NCBI GenBank assembly: GCA_031269735.1
Contig: JAISYS010000042.1
Coordinates: 1-64,000 of the forward strand
DNA: 64,000 nt
Source of the DNA: Candidatus Endomicrobiellum cubanum
Lineage (GTDB): Bacteria; Elusimicrobiota; Endomicrobiia; Endomicrobiales; Endomicrobiaceae
Reading direction: 5' to 3'
Shown: positions 38,091 to 48,443 of the stretch, piece by piece
Layout: each line of letters begins with the position of its first letter
How positions within the stretch are numbered: position 1 is the first letter of the stretch
Notes under the pieces: generated by a model
What the model saw: the letters and a program-made list of their open reading frames with translations, nothing else
Database searches by the model: none
Told to the model about the DNA's origin: nothing
Made by a program: the position numbers and the translations under genes

Positions 38091-38690
38091 TCAAAAAGTA
38101 GCTTTATATTCAAATCTTCCCCACCCTGCATTTCTCCACTGCGAAAATCCACGTAAACGCCCATAATCTAACCACTCTAATACAGGACGCTTTAACGAAG
38201 ATTTAAGTAACATTATCTCAAACTGAACTGTGGAACCAGCAGGTATGGTTTCACTAACATATAGAACAGACCTTTCTTGTATACCACTAATACGCAATGG
38301 CCTTTCCATTGTAGAAAGGTGGCCAGATATCGTAATCGGAATTTTACGAGGTGACACAAAAATTAACCCATCAATCTCTTTCTTATACGCTTTAAGTTTA
38401 GAGGATTCAGTAGTCTCATCATTATCTTTTAGTCGCGATAGCATACCACACGTATCTTTGAAATAACCTTTTATCTGATAATCCCAAATAAACGGAGTAC
38501 CATCTTCTAACTTAGGAAATATAGTCATACTTTTTACAGTTTCATCGACACTAATAGCATCAATCTCTTCTTTAAGAATCGACGTATCAGGATACTTTGA
38601 TGCAATATACTTAGTATAAACATCTGGACTACTTGGAGATAGCCCTAATGCTTGTTCTGTAAATGTCAGCTTCACCATAATGTTTTTCAT
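38091..38690 (-). CDS. 199-aa phage-type conserved protein with Gly-rich C-terminus, possibly RAMP-like
   Basis: DGTPFIWDYQIKGYFKDTCGML...KLKAYKKEIDGLIFVSPRKIPI...ETIPAGSTVQFEIMLL...LEWLDYGRLRGFSQWRNAGWGRFEYK. Confidence 0.6.
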   Translation of the reverse strand: MKNIMVKLTFTEQALGLSPSSPDVYTKYIASKYPDTSILKEEIDAISVDETVKSMTIFPKLEDGTPFIWDYQIKGYFKDTCGMLSRLKDNDETTESSKLKAYKKEIDGLIFVSPRKIPITISGHLSTMERPLRISGIQERSVLYVSETIPAGSTVQFEIMLLKSSLKRPVLEWLDYGRLRGFSQWRNAGWGRFEYKATF

Positions 38691-38896
38691 ACTAAACTCT
38701 CCTGCTTATTTATCTCATTAGTTCTTCGTCTACTACTAACAAACCCTAAAGAAACCCTATCTTCTGGATTCATTTCTATTTCATAATCTAGCCATTTTTT
38801 ATGAGCAATTTCCTTAGCAGCTTTAATATCCTTCGCTACTACAAATACAGTTTTACGATAAGATTCAACCACATCAACTGCGAATTTTCTGCTCAT
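38687..38896 (-). CDS. DpnD/PcfM-like small protein
   Basis: FAVDVVESYRKTVFVVAKDIKAAKEIAHKKWLDYEIEMNPED. Confidence 0.5.
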   Translation of the reverse strand: MSRKFAVDVVESYRKTVFVVAKDIKAAKEIAHKKWLDYEIEMNPEDRVSLGFVSSRRRTNEINKQESLV

Positions 38897-38908
38897 AATA
38901 ATTCTCCT

Positions 38909-39298
38909 TTACATATAGCCTCCTCCATACGCTACTATTTCCTTCATTATTGGTATTGTTCCAGTGTCAACATTAAAACTAATAGAAGAATAATAACGGA
39001 AGGCCTCTGAACAAATAAACCGTTTTATAGTTATAAAAGAATCAATGATTGAATTTTGCACCTCACTTGTAATAACTTTCATACTGTCATCTTTACATAC
39101 CTCTGAAATTACCATCATAACATCATGTAATAAAGAAATCGCTATTTCTGTATCTTCCACTTCCTTTAGTTTACTTTCAAGTCTAACAATAATCTGTTGA
39201 ACACTCACTAAATTACTTTTATTTATTTGACCTACTTTTCCCATTTTTAGAGTTTGTAATACTAAATTCAGTAACGCTATGATATCTAAATACTTCAT
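38909..39298 (-). CDS. hypothetical protein
   Basis: ORF. Confidence 0.45.
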   Translation of the reverse strand: MKYLDIIALLNLVLQTLKMGKVGQINKSNLVSVQQIIVRLESKLKEVEDTEIAISLLHDVMMVISEVCKDDSMKVITSEVQNSIIDSFITIKRFICSEAFRYYSSISFNVDTGTIPIMKEIVAYGGGYM

Positions 39299-39585
39299 TT
39301 TGTACCGCCTTTAACTTTTGTACGTACAACTTTGTACAAATTTAACACATCACTCCTGCCTTTTACATCTACTAGTACTAACCCTGCAAAAAGAATAGTT
39401 GAAATCAAAGCTCCTTCCCATTTAATAAAAGTTATAAAACCTAGCCATTTAGATAAAATAGCAACTATTAAAATTATAAACGCAAATATAAAAGTTTTAG
39501 TTATAACTTTACCTGTTGGCAGGGTAATACTCGTAATCGATTGCTTTATAACAGCTAATATTACGTCTATAATCTCATCTATCAT
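39295..39585 (-). CDS. small membrane protein
   Basis: Three hydrophobic segments. Confidence 0.45.
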   Translation of the reverse strand: MIDEIIDVILAVIKQSITSITLPTGKVITKTFIFAFIILIVAILSKWLGFITFIKWEGALISTILFAGLVLVDVKGRSDVLNLYKVVRTKVKGGTK

Positions 39586-39588
39586 ACC

Positions 39589-40356
39589 TCACATCTCCAA
39601 TGTAACCCACTCATAAACGTCATGACTCTGTGTTTCCATATCACCAACAAACACACCAATATCAACCAAAGATATTGCTTCAACATCATCATAAACAGCA
39701 GTATAAAATCGTAATAAACCATGCCCTTTCGGTTCTAACCTAACTCTAGCTATAGCAGCTCCTATCTTTGGTTCCACATTTAACGCTATCGTATAATCTA
39801 CTGGTTTATTACTCGTAACCTTAAAAACTATATCCTCTATTTGATTAAATCTTACACGCCCTAAATATTCAACGTTAACAAATTCATCAGAATATATCTC
39901 CCTCATATCAGTAATAATGGGAAATTCGCCTTCAAATTGATTTCCACCTGAAACACTTACATCTATCTGAATATTTTCTTTATACAGCACATCATCTTTA
40001 TAAATATTAAATCTTATTCTAGCACTGTAAATATTAGATGTATCTAGTATAGTTAACAACTCTCTATCTATTCCCAAAGAAAAAGATGTATTTGATTTAT
40101 ATTTTACTGTGTAACGTTTCGGGCCATACGGGATACTTACACCATTTATATTTAATCCAATACATTTAACTTCAAATTTACTTGATGTGTAATTACTCGC
40201 TTTGAAAACTATTTTACTGTCACTTATACTTGTAACTTTTATTGAGATTTCTGTATCATGATAATCAGCTACAGCATTTATAACATAACCATTGTTCATA
40301 CACCCAAACTGAAAAATACATAAAATGAAAGTTATTGTCAATAACTTTAATTTCAT
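39589..40356 (-). CDS. lipoprotein
   Basis: Signal peptide with Cys (ILCIFQFGC). Confidence 0.55.
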   Translation of the reverse strand: MKLKLLTITFILCIFQFGCMNNGYVINAVADYHDTEISIKVTSISDSKIVFKASNYTSSKFEVKCIGLNINGVSIPYGPKRYTVKYKSNTSFSLGIDRELLTILDTSNIYSARIRFNIYKDDVLYKENIQIDVSVSGGNQFEGEFPIITDMREIYSDEFVNVEYLGRVRFNQIEDIVFKVTSNKPVDYTIALNVEPKIGAAIARVRLEPKGHGLLRFYTAVYDDVEAISLVDIGVFVGDMETQSHDVYEWVTLEM

Positions 40357-40401
40357 TTTTTACTCTTTTCTATTATATATGAAAACCAAGCTACAAATTT
40401 T

Positions 40402-40869
40402 TCACAAAAATGGTGGAACTACTGCTTCTCCTTTACTATCTACACACAATATTTTTATCAGACCGCTACTTAGATAAATAGTTCTAAGTTTATACTCTGA
40501 ACTTTCTAATACAACATCTATATAGTTAGGATTAGAAATAAATGATAACTCCGTAAATCCATTACCCTTCAAATACTTTATATAATTAGATAAAGAATAC
40601 AAGGTTCCGACATAGGTACTCATTGGTAATCGTTTCAAATCAAAAGTACCCCCCGTCGTTACAAGATACAAAGAGGACACATCTGCTTTATTTAATAATC
40701 TCTTAGTATCCTGGTTGTAATTTTCATATACAAACTCTCCATCTGTTGTAGTAACTATATCATTGTCCACACTTAAAACTCTATGGAAAGTTACATTATA
40801 TTCACTAAAACATCCAGACACCAGCATAATGCATGCTAACAATAATGCACATCTTTGCATGTAATTCAC
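40402..40869 (-). CDS. lipoprotein
   Basis: Lipobox CIMLVSGC. Confidence 0.6.
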   Translation of the reverse strand: MNYMQRCALLLACIMLVSGCFSEYNVTFHRVLSVDNDIVTTTDGEFVYENYNQDTKRLLNKADVSSLYLVTTGGTFDLKRLPMSTYVGTLYSLSNYIKYLKGNGFTELSFISNPNYIDVVLESSEYKLRTIYLSSGLIKILCVDSKGEAVVPPFL

Positions 40870-40884
40870 CTTTCATGTAACATG

Positions 40885-41268
40885 TTATTTAACAAACTTT
40901 TCTATATCTTGACCTTTGTATTGAAATTTAATAGCACCTGTGCCTCTGTTTTTTAATACAGTAATATTGATATTCTTTAACTTTTGAATTATCAACTCCT
41001 TAGCCAAATCCTTATCCGTTAATTTAATTTCCACTTTACCATAGCATAAATAATAGGTACCTTTATCATCTACTTTGTACCCAACATCAGAAACACTTTT
41101 AACTCCAATGTCATTATGCCAATCTTCTAACTCATGCGTAACTTTATTTGTAAATTTTTCTATAGAAGCAATCAACTTAACTGGGTCATCTGTGTCATAA
41201 TTAAGATACAAAACTATACCAGCAACCACAAAAATAACTACCATCATTATTACAATTTTCCAACGCAT
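40885..41268 (-). CDS. membrane-anchored hypothetical protein
   Basis: N-terminal TM. Confidence 0.45.
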   Translation of the reverse strand: MRWKIVIMMVVIFVVAGIVLYLNYDTDDPVKLIASIEKFTNKVTHELEDWHNDIGVKSVSDVGYKVDDKGTYYLCYGKVEIKLTDKDLAKELIIQKLKNINITVLKNRGTGAIKFQYKGQDIEKFVK

Positions 41269-41274
41269 TGCATA

Positions 41275-42150
41275 TCACTCCCTTGTATCGTACCAATAAA
41301 GCTCACCAGGCTCTAATAAAGCATTGGCTTCTTCTATCGTAAGTGGAGTATTGAAAGTATCCTCTGTTCTATATGACACATACCATATATCTGGAATCTC
41401 TGTTCCATCTTTATCATAATGTCGTGTAACTCCACCCACTTTTACATAATAATCTAAATCATTAGGATGCATACCATATTTAACTATAGCCACAGGGTCA
41501 TAATATCTTGTTTCACCGCCAGTTGTAAGTGCTTCCCAATGCAAATGATTTCCAGTTGAATTTCCCGTTGTTCCTACAATAGCCAAAGGTGTGCCCTTTA
41601 CATATCTTTCTCCACTTATAACATTCGGAGAGCGCACGCCATCAACTTCCGCTTCCCCGGCTAAATGAGCATACCTAAACGATAAAGATGCGTTTGTGGC
41701 TAAACTATAATTATCTACTGTTAATAATATATAATTACCATAACTCTTGTAGGGGTCACTATCATTTCTAGTGTACCATGTTCCAGAATAGGTAGTGCCA
41801 ACCTCCACTACACCATTAGCTACGGCTAATACTGGAACATTACCTACTTGTAAATCCACACCAGTATGAAAGTCATTATCATACTTTCTATCACCAGGAC
41901 GTACATGTTTATCATATTGAACATCATTTTCTAGCGGCCAAATGAAATCTGTAGCATAATTATTACTGACATTAATTAACTCAGCATTTTTTTGAGTATT
42001 TATATAGTTTAATATAACATCCTTATCCGTAGCAAATGCTGTAGTCGTTATATATCCTGAAATCACTGAATCGCTATCTGCTGTTGGTAAAAATGTAAAA
42101 ATTATTAAAAAAAGAATAACACTTACAAATATGACTACAACACTCTTCAT
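41275..42150 (-). CDS. M23-family (LytM-like) peptidase
   Basis: DFHTGVDLQVGNVPVLAVANGVVEVG ... GTTGNSTGNHLHWEA. Confidence 0.85.
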   Translation of the reverse strand: MKSVVVIFVSVILFLIIFTFLPTADSDSVISGYITTTAFATDKDVILNYINTQKNAELINVSNNYATDFIWPLENDVQYDKHVRPGDRKYDNDFHTGVDLQVGNVPVLAVANGVVEVGTTYSGTWYTRNDSDPYKSYGNYILLTVDNYSLATNASLSFRYAHLAGEAEVDGVRSPNVISGERYVKGTPLAIVGTTGNSTGNHLHWEALTTGGETRYYDPVAIVKYGMHPNDLDYYVKVGGVTRHYDKDGTEIPDIWYVSYRTEDTFNTPLTIEEANALLEPGELYWYDTRE

Positions 42151-42163
42151 GTATAATTAAACC

Positions 42164-42565
42164 TCAATTTAATTGAAAGACATGTATATCTCTTATCTTA
42201 CTAACTTTCATCTTCTTCATTTGCTCAAAAACAATAAACTGTTTGCAAAATAAAAACAATCTTGGGATATCTACAGTTATAAGTTTGAATAACACTTCCT
42301 TATTTATCTCTTCAAACTTATTAGCGAGAACATAGCTCAACATATCATAATTCTGCCAACCAATATTGGCATGTTCAGCTACAAAAGCTAATGACAACTT
42401 TCTAACCGCTATACCTATTTTTATAAGACTCATACAAGCACTATTCTGATATTTTATATCACAAGCAAACACATTGAAATTACGCCCAAAATGTTCTATT
42501 GTGGATTCTATCTCTGCACAATATCTTTTAATGTATATAACATTTTGACTATCAGACGTAAACAT
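42164..42565 (-). CDS. HepT-like protein without HEPN catalytic residues
   Basis: YIKRYCAEIESTIEHFGRNFNVF...MLSYVLANKFEEINKEVLFKLITVDIPRLFLFCKQFI aligned with other HepT-like ORFs. Confidence 0.5.
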   Translation of the reverse strand: MFTSDSQNVIYIKRYCAEIESTIEHFGRNFNVFACDIKYQNSACMSLIKIGIAVRKLSLAFVAEHANIGWQNYDMLSYVLANKFEEINKEVLFKLITVDIPRLFLFCKQFIVFEQMKKMKVSKIRDIHVFQLN

Positions 42566-42582
42566 AATGTGTCACCTCTAAC

Positions 42583-43443
42583 TCATTGGTACAAGCGAAT
42601 CATCTCATTCCACTTAGCCTCTCCAGGGTCATACCACTTAAAATCATCTTCTGCATTTGGTCTTATAGCTGCACTTTCTACATTTTCTGAATAACCTTCT
42701 GTTCTATTGTATCCAGACTCTGAAATAGATTTTAACTGTGCAAAAGCTAATCTTGATAAACCTCGAGAACTCTCATCTTCAACCACATCAGCTGCTGTTA
42801 TCAATCCAGCGGGCCTGTAATGCGATTTAGATAGAAATTTTATACGGGCTTCTATACCATCTACGTAAGTTACAGGAAAATGATAAAGAACTCCACTACT
42901 CTGTACTTTCAAATATTGCTTTTGATGTTCTTGAGTATCTTTATGATTTTCATGACTGCAAAATCCAACTACATAAGTTCTTCCGTTTTTCTCATATTCA
43001 AGAATGGGGTCAGTAATAGCACTATTACAATCAGAGGTATGTCCATAGAAATTAAAACCCCATGGCTCTTTACCCCAACCAGACTCCCATGCTCCTTGTG
43101 CTAAAGTTACAGAGGGAAGAATATTTGTGCTTTCCCAAGTTTCCTTTGCAACAGGAAATATATAAATTGGAAATTCGGAAGTATATTCTTCTATAGGCAT
43201 ACTTGCAAAATCTGGCATATCCTCTAAGCCATCATTTACATACCTAATAAACTCGTATACAACAGCTTCTCTGTCCGCGGCTTGCTTTACTTGCTCATAT
43301 AACGAATCCTTACCTACACCCTGATTTTCTCTACCTCTTTGTAATATAAAATCTTCTGTTGTAAAATGGTCGAAAAACACTAATGACAGTAATACAACAA
43401 TAACTACAGCTATAACAATAGCTACCCTAGATAATAGCTTCAT
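42583..43443 (-). CDS. glucosaminidase-type cell-wall hydrolase
   Basis: TWESTNILPSVTLAQGAWESGWG...FNFYGH. Confidence 0.75.
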   Translation of the reverse strand: MKLLSRVAIVIAVVIVVLLSLVFFDHFTTEDFILQRGRENQGVGKDSLYEQVKQAADREAVVYEFIRYVNDGLEDMPDFASMPIEEYTSEFPIYIFPVAKETWESTNILPSVTLAQGAWESGWGKEPWGFNFYGHTSDCNSAITDPILEYEKNGRTYVVGFCSHENHKDTQEHQKQYLKVQSSGVLYHFPVTYVDGIEARIKFLSKSHYRPAGLITAADVVEDESSRGLSRLAFAQLKSISESGYNRTEGYSENVESAAIRPNAEDDFKWYDPGEAKWNEMIRLYQ

Positions 43444-44198
43444 TTATATAAAATTCCTTGTGGGTCATAAACGGTTAAATTGTAATCTTCTATGACTTTA
43501 ATGACAGCGCTAACATACTCAGATGATGTTGCGTATCTTTTTGTAGCAGCAACAGCTTTTTTATAATCAGTTTCGCCTATCACACCAGGATAATAGTTTT
43601 CATTGCTTAATACCTTATACCTAGACAGTGCAAACTCTTCTTTTGTTTTATAATACGCAAACCAAAGCTTAACTTTTTGTAACTCACCATTATACTCTTC
43701 TGTTGTCCACAATTTTACTTTATATCTACCTTCATGGTAGACACATTCTCCTGCTGTGACTTCTTCTCCATTCACAATTATTGTAAAAACATTCTTTATT
43801 TCATCTCTATTACAGCATGCTTTTACACCTGTTATATTCCAACCTATTGCATATTTACCAAAATAAGTTTCTATAATACCCTGTGCTATAGTTAAAGAAG
43901 GTAATATTTCATACTCTTTCCAAATATCCATAGCAACTGGAGCGATATATTCGATATACTCATTTTGTGTCCCACTGAATTCAAACTCCTCTTGTACTTT
44001 TTCTTCTGTTTCTACATCTTCTGCCTCTATTTCTTTTATTTTTAGAAATTTTACACTTCTTGCACTACTCGCCATACTACGTAAAATAGGAATCTTATCA
44101 AAGTCTATCAAGTAATTTTTTTCCAAGGTAAAAAGTCCAGTCAAACCCAACGTAATCACCGACAATATGACGAGTAGTATACTAGCACGTTTAAGCAC
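43440..44198 (-). CDS. glucosaminidase-type cell-wall hydrolase
   Basis: IWKEYEILPSLTIAQGIIETYFGKYAIGWNITGVKA; paralog of the preceding gene. Confidence 0.75.
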   Translation of the reverse strand: MLKRASILLVILSVITLGLTGLFTLEKNYLIDFDKIPILRSMASSARSVKFLKIKEIEAEDVETEEKVQEEFEFSGTQNEYIEYIAPVAMDIWKEYEILPSLTIAQGIIETYFGKYAIGWNITGVKACCNRDEIKNVFTIIVNGEEVTAGECVYHEGRYKVKLWTTEEYNGELQKVKLWFAYYKTKEEFALSRYKVLSNENYYPGVIGETDYKKAVAATKRYATSSEYVSAVIKVIEDYNLTVYDPQGILYK

Positions 44199-46117
44199 TA
44201 CTCTACGTCTACCACCTTAAATAAACTTCCTTTTATAACACTCTCTGGAACAAAAGCTTTAAGCATAGCAACTGTTGCGTCCTTCTGCATCCTATTGACT
44301 AACAAAAATGTATTTTCATAGTCAGGATTTGTACTTAACAAATCCAATTTGTCTTCGTATTTATCAAGACCAAATTCATTTATAAGATAGTCTCTACTTG
44401 ACCTATGCAACATTCCTACAGCCAATATTGTAATATTTTCTAAAATACCTTTTGCATTAGGATTTGTCACTAACGCTGACACGCTGTTTCCTAACAAAAT
44501 TGTAACTTGATTCTGTGACCTGCGTAACATAAAATCTTTTGCATATAATGCTAACAAATAATCATCTGCTATTCCTGATTCTTCCAGTACTTTTCCAGTC
44601 CACTCTCCTTTACTGGCCTTATATGCTATAAATTCGTCATTCAAAATATCCATAAACATAGCTCTTACCTTAAACATCGCCTTATCAATATTTGCACCTA
44701 TATCTAATAAACCAAAATCAAAGCACAACACTTTCGTCTCTAATATACTCTTATACTCAAAAGGAGTTCTAAACATATGCGAATTAGAACCATTTTGTGA
44801 CATATAAATACTAAGTCTAGTCAATATCCTATCAGCAACATCCGAATATTTCATTCTCACAGCTGGTGAAATATATGACTGTAAAGCTATAAAAACAGTA
44901 TACGGATTAATGGCATTAGTTCGCTCCCATGTATTATCATTATCAGATAAAACTCCTAATTGCATATACATAGAATGTAAAAACTCTTCTAACAAAGACT
45001 CCGCTCTCGAAGTTAAAGCATCCGGTAAATCACACAATATAAGCATCATTCGTTTAGATAAATTAAATCTTTCATCATAGTAAACCTTTATATCAGTTTT
45101 TACCTCGCTCTTATCCATCTTAAACGTATTTACATAATAAGTGCTATTAGATTTCATAGACAAAACTATGCCACCAGTAGCTTTTGTAAAAGCTACAAAT
45201 TCTGTACCTTTTATATCCATTATGCACATATTATAATTATCGGCATACATATCCATAAACCAATTCTGGGCTAACACAGTTTTACCTGAACCAGAAGTAG
45301 CAACTATATAAATATTCTTCGCTTTTGCTGTCCCTCTAAAATTAACGAAATAAGGACTTTGAACAACTCTATCTATACCTAAAAATGTACCAGTACTATC
45401 ATTCGCACTTTGCACCATAGGCATCATTTCAGCCATAGTTTGTTTCGACAGCATAATGTGTGGCAAATCTTTTATTTTTCTTGACAATCTGTTAGACATT
45501 AGCCATACAAAATCCAAATGAGAACGTATATCATTCTTTACTATTTTATGTGCACAGCCTATGCTTGTTAAATAATTAGTAACTTGCTCAATACCTTTAT
45601 TCAAATCAGTACCTAATTTAGCACGCACTGTTATATATAAAACTGATTTGTATAAAGATTCGCCACTTCTTAGAATACTTACTGTATACAGTAGCCTAGC
45701 CGACCGTCTTTTGTGATAATCAGTGGCTACTGGATTAGACAAAGTTTGTTCCCAAGTACTTATTCTACTTTTTAAGTCACCACTACCTAAATTGACATAA
45801 TGCCTTTTATTCTTTACAGTAAAATCAATAGTTACATTAGGAACTTTGCCTTTTACAGTGTTTATCAAGTCAGATATAAATGCTATAGGAGTTTCAACTG
45901 AAAATTCTTTAGCTATTATCAAAGCATTCAAGGAATTTCGCGTAGTATAAATATTATTACCGATAAAAATATTATTTCCTATATTAGGTGGAATAACACC
46001 CCTATCATTGTAGAAAAAAGCTATAAAAGTAGAAAACCACATACGTAAAGTAATAAAACGTTCTTTCTTGCGAGTTCGTTTTGCTACTCTTTTCATCTTT
46101 TCTGCTGCATTAGCCAT
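44198..46117 (-). CDS. VirB4/TraC-like conjugation ATPase
   Basis: NIYIVATSGSGKTVLAQNWFMDMYADNYNMCIMDIKGTEFVAF; large ATPase with typical architecture. Confidence 0.75.
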   Translation of the reverse strand: MANAAEKMKRVAKRTRKKERFITLRMWFSTFIAFFYNDRGVIPPNIGNNIFIGNNIYTTRNSLNALIIAKEFSVETPIAFISDLINTVKGKVPNVTIDFTVKNKRHYVNLGSGDLKSRISTWEQTLSNPVATDYHKRRSARLLYTVSILRSGESLYKSVLYITVRAKLGTDLNKGIEQVTNYLTSIGCAHKIVKNDIRSHLDFVWLMSNRLSRKIKDLPHIMLSKQTMAEMMPMVQSANDSTGTFLGIDRVVQSPYFVNFRGTAKAKNIYIVATSGSGKTVLAQNWFMDMYADNYNMCIMDIKGTEFVAFTKATGGIVLSMKSNSTYYVNTFKMDKSEVKTDIKVYYDERFNLSKRMMLILCDLPDALTSRAESLLEEFLHSMYMQLGVLSDNDNTWERTNAINPYTVFIALQSYISPAVRMKYSDVADRILTRLSIYMSQNGSNSHMFRTPFEYKSILETKVLCFDFGLLDIGANIDKAMFKVRAMFMDILNDEFIAYKASKGEWTGKVLEESGIADDYLLALYAKDFMLRRSQNQVTILLGNSVSALVTNPNAKGILENITILAVGMLHRSSRDYLINEFGLDKYEDKLDLLSTNPDYENTFLLVNRMQKDATVAMLKAFVPESVIKGSLFKVVDVE

Positions 46118-46119
46118 TG

Positions 46120-47238
46120 TTATCTCCGTTCTATTAAATCTAAAAGAGATTTCATAATTGGCATAGACGAGTATTTAATCATCTTTTCCTCTATACCCAA
46201 ATCCTTGAAATCTTTTATAAATTGAATCGTAAGTGTTGAATACTCATACGATATTATTCTTGATAACTTAATATTATCATAATTATCATTAACATCTGAC
46301 ATAGTTGTAATAACTTCTACATTATCTCCAGTAACAAACTGCTGCTCTAAATGACATCTGTCTAAAATAATTAAATACTCTACACTTGAGGCATTATATA
46401 AGATATCTTCCATTAACGAGGGTTGAAATCCTACCATTAATATATCAGCTTTATAAACATCCTTGTAACTTAACTTCCAATGTGGTATATAATGTGGATA
46501 GAGCTTAACTGAATCATAAGCATAAAAGGGCTCTATCACAACTACTCTTGTTGGCACACTATATAAAGTCTTTAATATTTCTTGCAAATAATAAACTAAG
46601 GTGTCAACAAAATGAACTCTTGTTCGTTCCTTAATATACAAAACTTTAGTATATTTATTATGACTAACATTTAAGGCCTTCTCCACATCTAACTGCTTGG
46701 AATAAGAATAATTTATACGAGAAACAATGGTGTGTAATTTAGTAGACACAGTATTATAGTTATCTAATAATTTATTATACATTTCAACAGACTCTGCATA
46801 TTGCGACTGCAACTGACTATTTACTAACTGCAGCGAAGAAACCTTATTATTAGCAAGCAAAGTTTCTGTATATGCACTACTATAAAAATCACATAATGTT
46901 TGTATAGTGTCTATAACATCTTGTCCATATTTTTGTAAAACATAGGTAAGCTCTTCTACAGTCTTATAGTGTTTTATTCTATCTATCTTTCTTAAATCGA
47001 AATCCACTACATCAGCATCAATTTTAATATTGATATGCTTATTAACAACATTAACATTTTCTTTGAATGCGAATAGCCCTGATGGAGTAAAATATTTCTC
47101 AGCAAACTCTTTTGTTATTATTATATCAGATGTATCTTTCAAAGTAATAACTTTGTATAAATCTTGTACAGTTGTAATACATCTATTTCCTTTTATGATT
47201 ACATCATTGTCATTTTCTAATAAAGCGATATATACCAT
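46120..47238 (-). CDS. hypothetical coiled-coil protein in VirB4 operon
   Basis: ORF, context. Confidence 0.45.
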   Translation of the reverse strand: MVYIALLENDNDVIIKGNRCITTVQDLYKVITLKDTSDIIITKEFAEKYFTPSGLFAFKENVNVVNKHINIKIDADVVDFDLRKIDRIKHYKTVEELTYVLQKYGQDVIDTIQTLCDFYSSAYTETLLANNKVSSLQLVNSQLQSQYAESVEMYNKLLDNYNTVSTKLHTIVSRINYSYSKQLDVEKALNVSHNKYTKVLYIKERTRVHFVDTLVYYLQEILKTLYSVPTRVVVIEPFYAYDSVKLYPHYIPHWKLSYKDVYKADILMVGFQPSLMEDILYNASSVEYLIILDRCHLEQQFVTGDNVEVITTMSDVNDNYDNIKLSRIISYEYSTLTIQFIKDFKDLGIEEKMIKYSSMPIMKSLLDLIERR

Positions 47239-48431
47239 TAGCTAACTCCTACCACACGTCTTAAATCATATTCAGACCCACCTAATTTTAATGAAGAAAT
47301 TCTTACTATCGGAAAATCAGGTATTTCGACTTCTAATATATCAGACATTAGTGTCTTTAAGGATACACTATTATTTATTCTAGTCTCTTTTAGAGACTGT
47401 AAATCTACTCCTACAAATTTATACTTATCTATATACGTGCAATCTAATTTCTCACATGTTTTCAAAACACCGAGTGTTGTTGTCGGAACAACTACAATAC
47501 AATTCTCCGTTACAGACACCTCATTGAAGTCTTCTTCATTAACAAAATAACTATAATTATCTGCTAAGTTATCATATAATAAATTAGCTATAAAATTATA
47601 AGAATAATTTATCCTATCAACAGAAGTTACACACACTAAATTTAAGGGTACTCGTTTTAACAAATCTACTGCTGTAAAAACATCTGCAATCAAATCAGCT
47701 ATCTCCATCCTATAGCAATCCAAATCCGATTTAGTTATAAACTCTGTTAATCTGTGATACTCCACATCTTTTTCAATTAACAAAGTTTTGCCACTAAATG
47801 CTAAGTATTGAGATAACAATAAACTAAACGCTGTGCGTTCATCACAATCTAAGCCTACTAAACTAATTATTTTACATACATTATCTATATCACTTATAGT
47901 TTCTTCAATCAAAGTAACAGGTTCTATGCCTTTTAAGTACTCTTCATCGTCAACATAATGTTCATCTAATGATTCTTTATTTTTAAGCCTATCTTGCACA
48001 TAAGAAGCTCTTGGTATGCGATAAACCGCTTTCCTTTTTGCTCCCAGCACATCTTTTCTAAGCGTTCCCTTTATTATGCCATTAACATATTCTCTGGTAA
48101 GAAATCCTTCAACTATCTCCCAATTATCAAACTTTTTCTCGTCTATAATATATTTTACAGACGCTATTTCTTTTGATTCATACTCTGTGATATAAATAAC
48201 TCTATCTACCTTAAAAAATGGATTATCAAGCATAGTAGACAAGTAATTAAGAGCTGTATTAGCATAAGGTATTGTCTCTTTTGTAAAAAATAACTCTGTA
48301 GCTCTGATAGGTGTCTGCTCTATATATTGAGCTAACTCATCTAAAGTATGAAATAGTACAAAATCTGTATCTGATTGTCCTTCTCTAATTGTAGAATCAA
48401 CAAACGAAGAAACTACTACAACCATCTTCAT
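47238..48431 (-). CDS. MinD-like protein with degenerate P-loop (tentative)
   Basis: KIISLVGLDCDERTAFSLLLSQYLAFSGKTLLIEKD resembles a MinD N-terminus without Lys/Thr of the P-loop. Confidence 0.35.
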   Translation of the reverse strand: MKMVVVVSSFVDSTIREGQSDTDFVLFHTLDELAQYIEQTPIRATELFFTKETIPYANTALNYLSTMLDNPFFKVDRVIYITEYESKEIASVKYIIDEKKFDNWEIVEGFLTREYVNGIIKGTLRKDVLGAKRKAVYRIPRASYVQDRLKNKESLDEHYVDDEEYLKGIEPVTLIEETISDIDNVCKIISLVGLDCDERTAFSLLLSQYLAFSGKTLLIEKDVEYHRLTEFITKSDLDCYRMEIADLIADVFTAVDLLKRVPLNLVCVTSVDRINYSYNFIANLLYDNLADNYSYFVNEEDFNEVSVTENCIVVVPTTTLGVLKTCEKLDCTYIDKYKFVGVDLQSLKETRINNSVSLKTLMSDILEVEIPDFPIVRISSLKLGGSEYDLRRVVGVS

Positions 48432-48443
48432 GCCGTTTTACAC

